Source of the DNA: Epiperipatus broadwayi
Lineage: Eukaryota > Onychophora > Udeonychophora > Euonychophora > Peripatidae
Length of the DNA: 64,000 bases
Direction: 5' to 3'
Assembly: GCA_028023455.1 (NCBI GenBank)
Contig: JAQFVV010000972.1
Coordinates: forward strand, 62,001 to 126,000
Below, one piece after another: positions 32,320-45,297 of this stretch. Each line of letters opens with the position of its first letter. Within the stretch, counting starts at the first letter, position 1. The notes beneath the pieces were generated by a model. The model was given only the letters and a program-made list of their open reading frames with translations, made no database searches and was not told the DNA's origin. Position numbers and translations under genes: made by a program.

Positions 32320-33817
32320 GGTACAGTTCTATTAGCTTATGTCAGCCACTTGATGGCATTATTTATGTGCAAAAACCCATAAATATGCTATTTGCATGAC
32401 CACCAGCCTCATTTCTATGCAAAAGCACAGAAAAAGGTCGTTTATGCATGATGTTCTGGCATCTGGCCTGCTGCTTCATGTTACACACTTTATCCCAATG
32501 CTCACAGTTCAAAGTTCACTACAGTACATCTGAGGGTGTCTGGACTTCAGCCTGCCATAACTCTTCAAATGAGCACATCAAAGTAATTAGCATAAGGGTC
32601 ATATGACCTACTATTATTTCCTAACAATTGTAAACCTGTTGCCATGTTGAGTGGAACCTTCCAAAAAATTTGGAAAAGGTCTGTCCAAGCAAGATTTCGA
32701 CCAGCTCACATTTGTGTGAGACCATGTCCATGACATATAAAATGGATGACTGTAAAACAGAGCCATTAAAATTGTGCCAACTGCCACCCACAGAAGCTGG
32801 AACTGTGGCGTTTTTACAGGACAACAGCATACTTCTACATACCAAGAGATTTGTGTGTGGTGAAATGATGAGACTGAAGATGTGTAAAATCATCTCACAT
32901 TTCAGATGCAAGTTTTGTTCCTGTTGGTGAAAGTATTCTCTTCAAAGGAGACCAGTTTTAACAGCTCCAGATTCCCCTTTGTTTTGAAAGCCTTTTTGTG
33001 AGCATGCTTCAGTAGCTTATTTCCATTTCTTTGGTTGACCCATTTAGGAGAAGTTCACTCCAGGTATCTCCACTATTTAAGGATTGGCCAATGAAGTATT
33101 TTGGAAAGTAATAAAAGAACGTAGGTAGACACATGATACCAAGTACTACACAGTATTGCAGATACAAACAAACAACCTTATAACCATTAATATATAGGTA
33201 TACAATCCCATATGTTACTATGCTGCAAAAACAATATATTATGAAATAAATAAAAAATGCTTTTCATTAAAGACATTTAATTAATTTAGATGTGGGCATT
33301 ATACCAGATTTTACTCTTAGCATGAATAATTATTAATAGCTATCATCTTTGAACTATTTATGCACATAGATCTGATTCTTATTGAATCTATAAATCTATG
33401 AAAAGATCATGTTACCTCTCTATTCCAAAGATTAAATTAGCAGACGTGTATATAATTATTGGCCTTCAAATGCATAATTAATTAATACATATCTGATTGG
33501 TTTATGTATACAGATATAATAAATATAACTTGTAGACTTACATAGCTGGGTGAGAGTAAAATTTGAAGAAAAAATTGTTTTGAACTTATTTTAATTTTTA
33601 TCATCCAACTTCTCATTTATATACAAATATTTTACATCATCAACTAAATAACAAATCAACAAACTTGATGGTTTTGTAGATACACTAACATACATTAATA
33701 TATAAAAAATATTAAAAATTATTTTTTTATGCTTCCGGCCTGATAACATTATATTTCTGTGTTTTTGCATAGCATGAATCGCATCAAGTGGCTGGCATGA
33801 GCTAATAAAACAGTACC
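32320..33817. mobile_element. 1.5-kb TIR DNA transposon (non-autonomous) with 8-bp target duplication
   Basis: The ends are inverted repeats of about 60 bp (GGTACAGTTCTATTAGCTTA at left, complement of GGTACTGTTTTATTAGCTCA at right). The flanking octamers are GGAAATCT (32312-32319) and AGAAATCT (33818-33825), an 8-bp duplication with one difference. R3 copies at 40723-40730 and 47658-47665 show the unoccupied site agatttcc. An 8-bp duplication fits hAT or P elements, although the terminal GGTAC is not the usual CA start. Two overlapping open frames (86 codons plus, 96 minus, near 32650-32930) are not recognised as transposase. Confidence 0.8.
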
Positions 33818-34886
33818 AGAAATCTAAACTTGAATTATTTTATTTTATTTCATTAACGATGTCTTCTACTCTCACGAATTAGATTGTTATTACTTTTAGA
33901 AAATAATCATAACTTTTTTTTACTATTTTAAAAGGGTCAGTCTTTTAAAATTCTTTAATTTATTTAAACTTATTATTTTTTAATTAAGTGTATACCTATA
34001 TATTGTATCAGATGTAGAGTCTTGTCTTGCATATAGTGACCACCAGGGTGCCACTAGTCTGAAAATCAGAACTAGACATTTATTTTAAGGGTGAACAGGA
34101 TATACGAACAAGAATGCACTGGACAAGCTCAATTAAGCAAATGAGATTTTATGTTAGTTTTGTTCTGATAGTTGGGAAGATAGCAACAGAAAACAAAATC
34201 AAGTAATTAAAATGAATAAATAATCTATTAGTAAGATGATGAAATACAACATAAATCTGGAGAACAAACTTTAAAATCAACTTAAAATATACTAGTCATA
34301 TATTTGTCAAAACTAAAATATTTTCACATTGCTTAGAGAGCATTTCCTGTGTGTGATCTAATTATGTTGGAAAGAGCATTAAAATACCAACAGTAGCAAA
34401 AGTACTAATAGGTATTCAGTGATCTCTATTTGTCATAAGCAGGGAGCTAATCCCCTTAAGTTATATGTTATGAAAAGAATGAATCTCTGTATTTGAGATT
34501 TCTTAGAGCTTATGCCGAAACAGAAAAAATGCGAAAATAGCTTTTGAAACATTAACTTTATAAACAAAAACAAGGGCATTGAAAGTTATTACTTTCAATC
34601 AATTAAATTATTTTCAATCAATTAACCTTTCTCTGAGTGAGACAGGCTAGGACCTCATGAAATGAAGTGGAAACTTGAAGGCATAAAACTAAATGTGACT
34701 ATACTTTGTAATAGTATATTACACACAATTATAGTTTCTCGACATATCAGACTAATAAAAACATGAGTCACACTTCCGAAACTAATTAAAAGTCTGTAAT
34801 ATCCAGACTGCTCAATATAGCAAAATGGAATATCAGATTACAATTAAGAGTATACTACTTTACTCACTAAAACTTGAATGAAGGTG

Positions 34887-35607
34887 TTAAGTAATTAGGT
34901 TTCTTGGAAGGAGAAACACAGCCAAGTTGTCCATGAAGATAATGTGGGATAGATGGTTTTTAATATTGGGATGTAGATGCCAAGAAGAGACCTTGATTTG
35001 AAAGAACAAGGGATTAAGGTAAGTAATAACAACAGGGTGCTGACTCAGAAGCCCTGAGGGGTGAAGCCATAGTAGTAAATGGAGGGGATACTTTCCCATT
35101 GAGGGAAATGAAGATTTCTTGATTATAGAGGTTCATATGATGATTCTGAAGGGATTGTCATGCTCACCAAGTTAAGTTTTGAGATGATAAAGATGGATGG
35201 AATCAAAGGCTGCAGTTAAGTCTGTTGGATTACCACTATTCTTGACAGCCTGTTGACGATTTTTAAAAAATTAATAGAATCTGTAGTCAATTTGACCTTT
35301 TTTGACAAATTGATATTGAAATATATTGGGCAGAAATTTTGGCTTGAATCTTATTTTTAATGACCAATTCAATAACTTTGATGATCAGTTGAGTCATAGA
35401 AAGGGATCTAAGGTTCACCAGTGGCAGAGAACTGATGTTGCACTTGAGGAAAGGCACCATCATTATGGGATAGAGCCCACCAATGTCTTGGATACCAGAA
35501 GAAATGTGGTTTATTAGATTATATATGATTGGTATGGTGAAGTTGGATAAATGTAATAGAAGGAAGCGGGGAATGGCATGCAGACCCGGATGGGCTTTAT
35601 TGGGCAT
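34887..35607 (-). pseudogene. LINE reverse transcriptase fragment
   Basis: The frame at 35287-35607 reads MVPFLKCNISSLPLVNLRSL and KVIELVIKNKI, a decayed version of the LINE 'VPI-KK---P--YRPISLT-----K--E--I---' block. Downstream, a further frame (34887-35099) may continue it, but the catalytic FADD box was not found, so the copy is 3'-incomplete or too decayed. Confidence 0.6.
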
Positions 35608-35766
35608 AGAGTTTAATTTTTAAGAATATCCTCAGTTATACCATAGTCTGTGTTGATAAATCAATTGGAGGGTCTTGTATGAGTTCTCGAAGAAAGGTGG
35701 AGAGCTTATTTCTGAAATAGGTAAAAATCTCTTGATTCATGTTTAATCCAGTATAGAGCCTATCCC

Positions 35767-36830
35767 TTAGAATGGTCGATGATGGAATGGCTTGCTTATT
35801 TTATGGCCCAGGGCCCACCTTATGTAGCCTCTGGACCAATTATGGGAGTGATTCAAGTAGATCATAGATTTTTTGGAGGACAGATATTCCACAAGAATAA
35901 GCTGTTTACTTTTGTAATGTGATTTTAGATTTAAGATGGAATCAATAGAAACTGAGCTTAGGGATAGATTTTTAAGGGTGTTGTTAATCATTCCAAGATC
36001 CATTGGGAGAGTTGAATGTCCTTTGCTATGTGAATTATAATATAAGATGATTGACATTAAAATTTGGATAAAGGTAAACCAGGTGTCTGTCAGTAGTAGT
36101 GTAAGAATTTGTATCTTATGGAAATAAATATATGCCACAGAGAGGATTGCGTCAGGGGATGAAGTTGTAAAAAGATTTTAATGGTAGAGTTTAGATTTGG
36201 AAGGGAGCATGAATTGAGATCTTGAGGGATAAAGCAAGGTAATCTGAGAAAGGGAATGGGTTGATGAGATAGATCAATAATGAAATGAAGGTCTGGAGTA
36301 TAGTAGGGAAGGTCTCTGAGAGAGGTTTAGATTATGGATATATTTGGTGATAAATTCCTGGTAAGAAGTGTTGAAATCTCCCAAGAATATGGTCAGGTAG
36401 GGATTTGAAGCAAGTGTGATATTAATTTGCTGCATCAATTGATGAATGAGCAATTCATTTTTGTAGAAGGATATATAGATTGTATAGCAATAATCATATG
36501 TTGGTTTATATAATTTATTTTGAAAGATTCAAATGGGATATTGTTGGATATCAGAATCACAACACTGGTAGATGGAATAGGAATGATTGCATGATAAAAG
36601 TAACCAAGTTTCCTAAGGTGGTTCAGAATGATGGGGTCTGAAGACTGGTACAGTTTAGTTTAAGAGAGACTACAATATGGGGAGAGAACTGCCTAAACCA
36701 GTTGATCAATACATCAATTCTGTGTAGGGTATTCAGGTCTTGGATGTTAATATCAGTTACTCTCAACCTCATGAATTGATAGTCAAACAGATGACAACAG
36801 AAAAGATAGTGAACTGGCATTTGGGTGATG
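35767..36830 (-). pseudogene. LINE endonuclease remnant
   Basis: The frame at 36623-36820 has LNTLHRIDVLINWFRQFSPH followed by IVVSLKLN, corresponding to the start of APE-type LINE endonuclease ('N---L-----------PDI--L-ET'). Around 36370-36400 the minus strand reads FLGDFNT-like sequence with a frameshift, the GDFN active-site block. Several stops interrupt it. Confidence 0.6.
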
Positions 36831-36942
36831 GTATATGTTTAAGTGGGATTTGCAGTCGCTTAACTATGAGTTCTTTGAGTTATGAAAAAGGCTGGATTGT
36901 GTTTTTTCCTTGATGTTTTGCATTGTGAGCCATTGATTGGAA

Positions 36943-38645
36943 TCATTTTGGCACCTGCATATTCAACATCTGTTGATGGTTGTAAAGTATTATCATCAGT
37001 TGAATTATGGAACTGTGCGGTTTTCCAATGTCCTTTTTTGGTAACATTGGGTTATTTCCCTGGTTTGTTTGGAAATTAGGTTTTAATTTTTTACCAGATT
37101 TTTGGGAAACTGGAGACTCCAGGTCCAAAGTCATTGGAACAGATTTTTTCAGGTGTTGTTTTGCAATTTTTGTTAGGTTTTTGTCTTTCTCTTCATTGGT
37201 TGACATATCTGAGGTCTCTCTTCTACATGCTTTCACAGAGTGAGATGGAGTATGTATAATGTTAGTTAGAACTTTATTGGTGGGAGCAGTTTGAGGAGAG
37301 GGCCTATCCCTCACAGCTTCTAAAGTGGTTGGTATGATCCTTGGGTTTTAGGTTTCAATGGGCGGCAGTGTAGGATTTAAATTATATTGATAAGTTCTCA
37401 TTTTACTTCTGTTACAATGCGGACAGAGCCTTACAGGGCAGTCCCTCACAATGTGGCTTCTCTGTTAGCAATGAAAACATTGTGGAGGGATGCCATGGAA
37501 GGTTATGACAAGTGATGTCTCTGCATACTAGAGAGTGGGAATGTCTGTGGGATTGGATTCCTTGTTCAGGATAAGGTCAAAAGAGGTGGTGTTTGTATAC
37601 ACTGGTGAATCTGCCCCTTTTATCAATTGGGAGTTAAAATTAGAAACTTTCCTGTATGACCTGAGAAGTAATTATAAATTGACTTTTTAAATTTCAGGTA
37701 ACAGTTCTTGATTAGATCTGATAATATTGTGGGATGATTCATGTTGATATGGTACAAAATTTTCCCATCAAGATATTTGAAGTTTTTTTGAAAGAAAATT
37801 TTCTGTCTGTGATTATTAAATTTCCAATGATTATATAATGATTATTAGGGTGCAGATGGATTTTATGAATAAACCTCCACAATTTTTGCTTGGTTATTAC
37901 ATTATAAAGTTAATTAATAGGGAATTTGAATAAATCCACAGCTAATGTTGGTGACTGGCAAGATTGTGGTATTATCGAGATAAAAATTCAGAAAAGATTT
38001 ATGAAGTTGAGGAGGGATTGTGTTCTTGAACTTGTTTATTATTAAATCAAGATCATTTTGTTTTAAATTTAGATTGGGATTATTAGGGTTAATAGTCTTG
38101 ACAGAAAACTTATCTTCCAAATCATCTTCAATCAAGTTGAACATGTCAATGATTTTTGAGGCTTCCCAGGTCATAATATTTGGCTCACCAAGGTCTACCT
38201 GGACCACACTGGCATAGGAAGGTTTCTTAGTGATTGGTAAATCAGAAAGATTTTATGAAGAGAAAGGATTTACATGTATAGACTCTATGTTAGTATTGTC
38301 ATTTTTTACAAAATGTTAGATGAACTTTTTTAGGAAAATAATGAGGAAGTTTGTAAGACAAGTTTCATTATTTTGTCTCAAGCTTGTGAATTCCTGAAAT
38401 CTAATGATCACCCCAGGTAATTCATTTTTGTTCCTATTATTTTGGAATTTGGGGAGGGGGTTCTTTGGAATGGGATTTTGAGAATATTCATCTTTTTTTT
38501 TGATTGAAGTGAGGCTGGGTGATAGTTTTAATAGTGGAGGCTTGGATGCAGGATTACTTTGAGTATCTAAGATGACTTCTTTTGTTCCATTTGATAATTC
38601 TTTGGATTTGTTGCAAGCTTTTTCCAAACTGAATAAGCTATCCAT
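36943..38645 (-). pseudogene. LINE ORF1 (Gag-like) remnant with zinc knuckle
   Basis: Three minus-strand frames (38645-38316, 38207-37914 and 37314-36943) are rich in Asn, Pro, Ser and Lys. Between the second and third (37405-37480) lies CFHC-x4-HIVRDC followed by CPHC, a CX2CX4HX4C knuckle plus the start of a second. An in-frame stop falls just after the first cysteine pair. ORF1 proteins of this type bind LINE RNA. This copy is inactive. Confidence 0.6.
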
Positions 38646-38755
38646 CCTTGGCTGGGGTGCAAGGTAAGGAGATAAATTCTAAGAATAAACATTTTCCAAA
38701 TCCACAGAGAATTTAAAATTACCATTCAGATTTAAATTGATAAGAATAATCAATT

Positions 38756-38865
38756 GTCAAGCGTTGTTAGCCGAGTGGTCATCGCACCTGCCTTGCAAGT
38801 AAGCAGTTGGTTGCAGACAGGTGTTGGTTCACTTCCCAGCTGATTCTATGACATATGGGGAAAAA
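38756..38865 (+). mobile_element. tRNA-derived SINE with 14-bp target duplication
   Basis: The head contains an A-box-like TTAGCCGAGTGGTC and, about 45 bp later, a B-box-like GGTTCACTTCC, as in RNA polymerase III promoters. The A box resembles tRNA-Leu. The tail ends gacatatggggaaaaaaa. Direct repeats AAGAATAATCAATT (38742-38755) and AAGAATAACCAATT (38866-38879) flank it with one mismatch. Degraded relatives lie at 3442-3550 and 46837-46899. Confidence 0.85.
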
Positions 38866-38879
38866 AAGAATAACCAATT

Positions 38880-39779
38880 AAAAAAATTTTTTTTTAAATG
38901 TTTCATTTGCTAACCTCTAAATCAGATTAGGTATAATTAAATATGTAAAAAGCAATTTCTTTTCTCTAATTGTGTAGGAATTGTTAGCTAAATGATTTTT
39001 AAAAAATAAAAAGTTTTGTAATTGGCCTGGATAGAAGAGATTTTTTCTATAAAAGTCTTAACCAGGCTATTGTAACATTCCTGCACAAACTCTGAGAGAA
39101 CGATCCTGCAAAAACTCTGAGAAAAGGTTTATCCTGCCCAGGATCTGAGTGAATTATTTTACTGTAATGTTGTGAAAGAAAGCTGATCCTGCCATTATCC
39201 TGCTCAGATCATGAAAGAAAGTATTTACAAACTTTTGAAAGACTAGCATAAAAAATTTGCTATTACTAGTGTGCTGATATTCTACTTAAAATGGGCACCA
39301 AACTTCCCACAGCATAGTTTGCTAAGCTTTTCGCCAGGATAGATTCATGCTCCATGTCTCTCCATTAACTGCCTATAATGCCGTAAGAATTAACTACCAA
39401 AAAACCACTAACCGATTTGCCTAAGCCTGTCACCAATAAATCCAGATCGAGGAACCGTAGACAATAAGCCTATTGCACTAGCATTTAAATAAATTCTTAA
39501 GGTATTTTTCATTCTATAATTTAATAAATTTATTGTCTAATTTTTTTATATATACATGTGTTTCAAGTTTTTTTTTGTTTTGTGTAGTTCAGTTTCTGTG
39601 CATTTGATATTTTTCTCTTATATGAGTGGGTAGTTTCAAACCTGTATTGTATGTTCTTTTCAAGTTTTAGTAATTAAGATAGTATAGTCTTAATTGTAAT
39701 CCCACATTCATTTTTGTTGTATAGAGCCGTCTGGATATTACAGACTATTTTAATTAGCTTTTCTTGTGACCCATTTAAT
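38880..39779. other. No recognisable gene; short tcctgc repeats
   Basis: Between 39075 and 39215 the words atcctgc and ctctgag or atctgag recur five or six times in loose tandem. The rest is AT-rich without motifs. Confidence 0.5.
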
Positions 39780-41300
39780 CATTAGATTGACTTATGTCAA
39801 GAAACTATAATTATATATAATATACTATTATGAAATATAATAGCATTTAGTTTTGTTCCTTTGAGCTTCCACTTTATTTATTAAAGGCACATATGATCAT
39901 TTTAATCCTCTCAATAGATAAATCATGAGCTCGTAGCCTCTCTCACTTAGAGGAAGGTCAATTGATTGAAAATAATAACTTTCAAGACCCTTAAGTTAAT
40001 GTTTCAGAAGCTATTTTCCTATTTCTCCTGTTTTGGCATAATCTCTAAGAAATCTCAAATACAGACATTCAGAGATTCATTCTTTTCATAACTGTGAGTC
40101 ATAAGCAGAAAGCTAACACCCTTAAGTTATGTGAGATCACTGAATACTTACTAGTACTTTTGCTACTGCCAGTATTTTTGCACTCCTTCCAAAATTGCTC
40201 TCTAAGCAATGTTAAAATATTTTAGTTTTGACAAATATATGAGTATATTTTAAGTTGATTTTAAAGTTTGTTCTCCTGATTTATATTTATTTAATCATAA
40301 CTACTAATAAATTATTTATTCATTTTACTTAGTTGATTTTGTTTTCGGTTGCTACCTTCTCAACTATCAGAACCAAACATAAGATCTCCCTTGCTTAATT
40401 GAGCAAGTCCAGTGCATTCATGTCCTTATATTTTTTTCCACCCTTAAAATAAATGTCTAATTCTGATTTTTAGACTAGTGGTGCCATGGTGGTCAATATA
40501 TGAGTGAGACAAGTCTCTTCATCTGGTACAATATACAACTTAATGAGAAAAAATAGTAAGTATAATAAATTAAAGAATTTTAAAAAACTGATTCTTTTAA
40601 AATAGTAAGTAAAAGACTTATAACTTTTAAGATTAAAAAAAAAATTTTTCTAAAAGTAGAACAGTCTAATTAATGAGAGTAGAATACATCGTTAATGAAA
40701 TAAAACAAAGAAATTCAGGTTTAGATTTCCTTCATAAGATAAACTAAAAAATAACTCATTAAATGAAGTCAGAAAGATAATGATTTAAATTGTTGTATAC
40801 GGCAGTGAAGTAAAGAATCACCTGAGCAAATGGACAAGAGTAAGAGCCAATCAACAAGTTCAGGGGTTAAAACAATGAATACCACAGTACAATTTGGATC
40901 AAAAACACTTCATTTGATTTTTAGAGTTTTACCTATTCTAAGGATTATAAGCTGGAGCAGAATGTCTCCTTTGGCACAAGGACTTCAAGTGAAAAGAGCT
41001 GGCCTCTGAATTTGGAAACAGCCAGCTAGGATTCTTACAGGTCATATTGATCTACACTGATATTTATGTACATCTTTGGGCCTTATTATATAAAATAATT
41101 GTCTATGAATACATCAAACGTCTTTTTAAAACTTGTTTTTATATGACAATAACAAAAATAAAATACATCCAATGTAAAACATTTTTTAAAAAGAAGTTTG
41201 ATGTATTCATTGACATATATGGAAAATTATGAACTATTTTGAAAAAAAAAATGTGTCGATAATATTTTAAATTCTTAAAATAAATGTCCATATGTAAATA
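39780..41300 (-). repeat. Dispersed repeat R3, copy B (uninterrupted)
   Basis: Inverted match to 31795-34760. It lacks the 1.5-kb TIR element and shows its empty target (agatttcc, 40723-40730). It ends next to the RTE copy at 41316. Confidence 0.8.
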
Positions 41301-41315
41301 TAATTGCATATATGT

Positions 41316-43261
41316 AAAGTCACCAACAACACAGCAGTTGGTGGTTAATGGTGGAGGGTGCTAAGAAACCCCTGATTATGGACCCAGGTTGCCATTTCAT
41401 GATGACTTTTTATTTAGATGCTTATAACTGCAGATCACTTTGAAGTGAAGGAAGATTGCAAGAATTAGAAGAACTGTCTTATATTGAGACCTTGTTGGAC
41501 TTTGTGAAGTTAGAAGAAAAGGTGAAAAGACAATTTATTTAAAAAGTGGACATGTACTCTATTATAAAGGTAAAAATATTGAAAATACAAGTGAGTAGGT
41601 TTCATTATAAATAAAAAGTGGAAGAACAACATTGTGGAGAATGATGGTGTATTGAATAGAGTTACAAGGTTAGTTACACAACTTCAATAGAAGATATCAA
41701 ATGCAGATAGTATAGATATATGTCCCAAAAAGTTCTCATAGTGATGAAGTAGTAGAAGATTTTTATATGGATGTACAAAAGGCTTTTGATCAGAGAAAAC
41801 AACATTTTAAAATTGTTATGGGAGACTTTAATGCTAGAATTGGTAAACAAATGAAAGATGAAAGTGCTGTAGGTAATTTTGGTTATGGTAACACAAATGA
41901 GAGAGGACAAAAACTTGTAAAGTTTGCAGAAAAAGAAAAACTTTATATTATGAATACTTGAGAAAAATGTTAAAACGAAATGGACATCGAAGCATCCAAA
42001 TGAAGGTACAGCAGAATTGGATTATATTTTGATTAACAGAAAATATATATTTCAAGATTGTAATGTTCTGAATAAATTTAACACAGGAAGTGATCATCGA
42101 TTAGTAAGATATAAGATATGTGTTAATTAAAAACTAGAGAGACAAAGATTATTAAAAAAAAAACAATATTTACAATTGATATTCCTAATCTTCAGAAACA
42201 TTGTAATGAATTTAAATGAGAACTTACAAATCAGTTTCAATTATTAGTAGATTGTGAACATCATTCAGATTTGAATAAAGTTAATATCAATATAACTAAT
42301 ATACTTTTAAAAACTGCAACAAAGATAACTGGTAGAAAAAAACAGCAATTGACCAATAAAATTTCTACTGAGACTAGAGAATTTATGAAGAAAAGAAGGA
42401 ATATGAAGATATACAAAAATGATGCATTTAAAAAGATTGAATATCTCGAATTTTGTAAAATGGTGCAGAAAAGAGTTGAAAATGATATAAGAAAGTATAA
42501 CTGTGAACTAGCAATGAAAGCTGTAAAAGAGAATAAAAGTCCCAAAAGTGTAAAACAACATTTTGGTATTCGTAGGAAATTTAATCTTCAATTAGAAAAA
42601 AAAATGGAATTATTAATAAAAAGAGAGATGACATCATGAAATGGGTAGAAGACTTCTATCAAGAATTATATAATAATAAAGAACAAGTACCTCCTATATT
42701 TATTTTATCTTCTGAATTAGTGAAACATGCAATTAAATTTATGAAGAAAAGAAAGGTTCCAGGTAATGATGGAATTTATAATTGATATATTAAAAGAAAC
42801 AAGTGAAGAATAGAATTCTATTTAGCAAAGTTATATACCAAATGTATAAATGATAAAAATGTACCAGGTTATTGGAAGGAACAATGTAGTATTAATATTT
42901 TTAAAAGGTGATAAAAAAGTTATTAGAAATTACCAACCTATCAATCTTTTGTCAGTTTTATACAAAATTGTAAAAAGATAATTACAACTGTCTACAGAGA
43001 ACATTGGATGTCCACCAACCAAGAGAACAAGGTGGATTTAAAAGTGGTTTTAGTACAGTAGATCATATCCAGGTATTGAGAGAAATTATAGAAAGGATAA
43101 ATGAATATGAGCTGTCATTATGCTTTGGATTTGTAGATTATGAAAAGGCATTTGATTCTATAAACATTTCTTCAGTCATTAAAGCATTGGATCATCAAAG
43201 TATAGATCCAGGATATTGTCATATTTTAAAGAATATTTATAAAAATGCAACAGCACCAATC
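41316..43261 (+). mobile_element. RTE-like LINE, copy 2 (3'-truncated)
   Basis: Starts with gtaaagtcaccaac, the complement of the 5' edge seen in the minus-strand copies (24555-24570 and 53878-53890), and ends within reverse transcriptase at 43261, where R2 sequence begins. It is the plus-strand counterpart of copy 1 and sits between R3 and R2, mirroring the order at 19-32 kb. Confidence 0.85.
41440..42170 (+). pseudogene. RTE endonuclease remnant
   Basis: The frame at 41767-41961 reads HFKIVMGDFNARIGKQMK, the GDFNARIG block, and GNFGYGNTNERGQKLVKFAE, a conserved RTE endonuclease block. The C-terminal TAELDYIL-like segment follows after a frameshift near 41960. Earlier blocks at 41470-41700 (equivalent to DIIGLCEVRRKGE) are present but broken. 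Confidence 0.8.
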
Positions 43262-43294
43262 ATTTTTCGAAAATCCAATTACTCTTTCTATTAA
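42250..43294 (+). pseudogene. RTE linker and reverse transcriptase remnant
   Basis: The linker (42271-42639) is open for 122 codons with ETREFMKKRRNMKIYKNDA and SVKQHFGI. The reverse transcriptase follows in pieces, ending with REQGGFKSGFSTVDHIQVLR and LCFGFVDYEKAFDSI (43020-43160), the blocks around the first catalytic aspartate. The FADD box and the C-terminus are absent because the element stops at 43261. Confidence 0.85.
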
Positions 43295-45297
43295 GTGAAC
43301 ATAAAGATAGATTTCCTTGTATCCTTAATACTCTCTTTAAGGAAATTTTGTGCCTCATTAATGTAGATATACTGAAAATCAACATTAACAATTGTAATGT
43401 TTAAGAGATAGCGAAATTCATTTCATTTATTAGGTATTTCTGAAAAACAAAAATCGGATTTTTTTTTATGGATATGATTGGAATAAAACCTATTTTGGAA
43501 TACAACTGTCACTTTAAACTTAGACCATATTATTCTCTAATCCTTAAACAATCTATTCTGACAAATCTTCATGTAATTTGGAGATCTATTTTGACTTCTA
43601 TATATAATTTATTATATGCCATTATTATAAGCATGGAGTGTATCCATATTTATGGTTATTTTCCTATGTAAACAATGTTTTTATGATTGTCAATCTATTA
43701 GAGGACCTCCCAAATACCCTTGCTAAATATAGAATCTTTGTCAGCTGAAATGTCTACTTCAAATCTAGTTTCAATTCAATTCTTTAGTGGTTGTATTCCC
43801 TATAGAACAGATCACAACTAAAGAATGCTACCGTCTAATACTAGCCATGTTGCTTCTGGTTTGTTAATTTTCAAGATCTTGAATTTGGAAAAAACAGGAC
43901 AAAAATTATAATAGGATTCAGAAATGCTATGTATATACATAAGGATAAAAATGCTTTTGCAAAACACACAATCTCATTATCATGATTAGAATAACAAAAA
44001 TGACCAATAACATAAGAGAGTCAAAATAACACTGTAGGTATGAGAAATATATCTAGCCTCTGATGAAGAAATATTCTATTTTCCTAAACATCAGGAAGTA
44101 CTCATGGTCAGCAATAGCACTATATACATACCTGGTGTCACACTTCTAATGAAAATCTAAATTCAGTTTGTGTTTATAAATGATAACAATGTTTACAATC
44201 TTATATAAATGCAATACTTGTTGATGGTTACATTTTACATTGGCGTTATCAAATCTGATCAATTGCATGTAAAGTCACCAATATTTGCTTGCCCTCATCA
44301 ATGTCCATAACAAGCGATCTCACTAGAAATAAATTTTGTGATTGCATGTGTTTTTTGGGTGAAATTCAAAATATTTACTATTGGCCTGTGTTTATGATTC
44401 TTATTTTTGGTAAACGTAATTATTTAAAAAGGATGTTATGACAAGAGTAACGATTAAACATATACAAGAAATGTTTGCTGAAAAGGTAATATTATTTTTC
44501 TCTGTTTGTGTATTCAGCACTTAAATTTAACGCTTTTAATTAATGTCAATACTCATTATTTAACTACACAGAGTTATAATCCCCACACATAGAATGACAA
44601 ACGTAACGCAACTATTTTTTTTAAAGAAAACACGTATAAGCCTACTGGCAGTAAAAATACAATATCTAAATCCGTTTTGGTATATTTAAAGGTACTTTAT
44701 AGCGTAGATTAGAGTTATAAAGATTAATTAAGAAGTAATTTAATGTATTTTGAATTATTTAGAATAACTTTTAAATTTCTTAATTAACGGTCTGTAATTA
44801 AGTATTATGACGGTCAATATTTTATGGATTACTTTTAACAATTTTTATTTTACATACATTTTTTGGAAAGTTGTAATGATTATCAAACGATCGTTTAAAA
44901 TTCCAAAAGAGGGCAGCACTAATTAAAAAATGCAGACCTTAAAAATTTTATTTTGTAAGAATACAAGGTTTGAAAATAGACTGTGGTGAGTGTATTGAAA
45001 TTAATATTAGAGAAATTGAGAAAAGTATAGTTATTGATAAAAGGGAGAATTATTTATTTGGTATCTGATAAATGAAAAATTGAAAATGGAATTTACAGAA
45101 TATGTTGTTTTTTCAGCAAGACTGGGCTCTGTGAATAAGTATAAAGTGGAAATAAGAAAAAGTAATGTTGAATGAACATAATAATGTATATACAACATTG
45201 GTTTTAAAATGTATAATTTTTGTTCCTTATAGTAAGGTCTGTGGCAAATTTTTTTTATTAATACGTAATACAATGATTAAATAAAAGTATAATATAT
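43262..45297 (-). repeat. Dispersed repeat R2, copy B
   Basis: Inverted full-length match to 13177-15215, ending at the start of LTR family A exactly as in copy A. Confidence 0.75.

Larger units (their letters stand above)
31795..34760 (+). repeat. Dispersed repeat R3, copy A, split by a TIR element
   Basis: 31795-32319 and 33818-34760 together match 39780-41300 in inverted orientation, and part matches 47462-47900. The interruption (32320-33817) is a TIR element. A strong hairpin lies inside R3 (31882-31985). No protein is recognised. Confidence 0.8.
34880..38700 (-). mobile_element. Decayed two-ORF LINE (CCHC ORF1, endonuclease, reverse transcriptase)
   Basis: In minus-strand order it has an ORF1 with zinc-knuckle (38645 to about 36950), an endonuclease (about 36820-35770) and a reverse transcriptase start (35607 to about 34900). 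The layout fits I/Jockey-type non-LTR retrotransposons with a Gag-like ORF1, but the clade cannot be fixed by eye. It lies between the two inverted R3 copies and is followed at high coordinates by a SINE. Confidence 0.7.

Noticed and set aside
32621-32930. Overlapping frames on both strands (96 and 86 codons) as transposase
   Set aside because: No transposase or zinc-finger family motif can be recognised in either, and overlapping open frames on both strands suggest chance.
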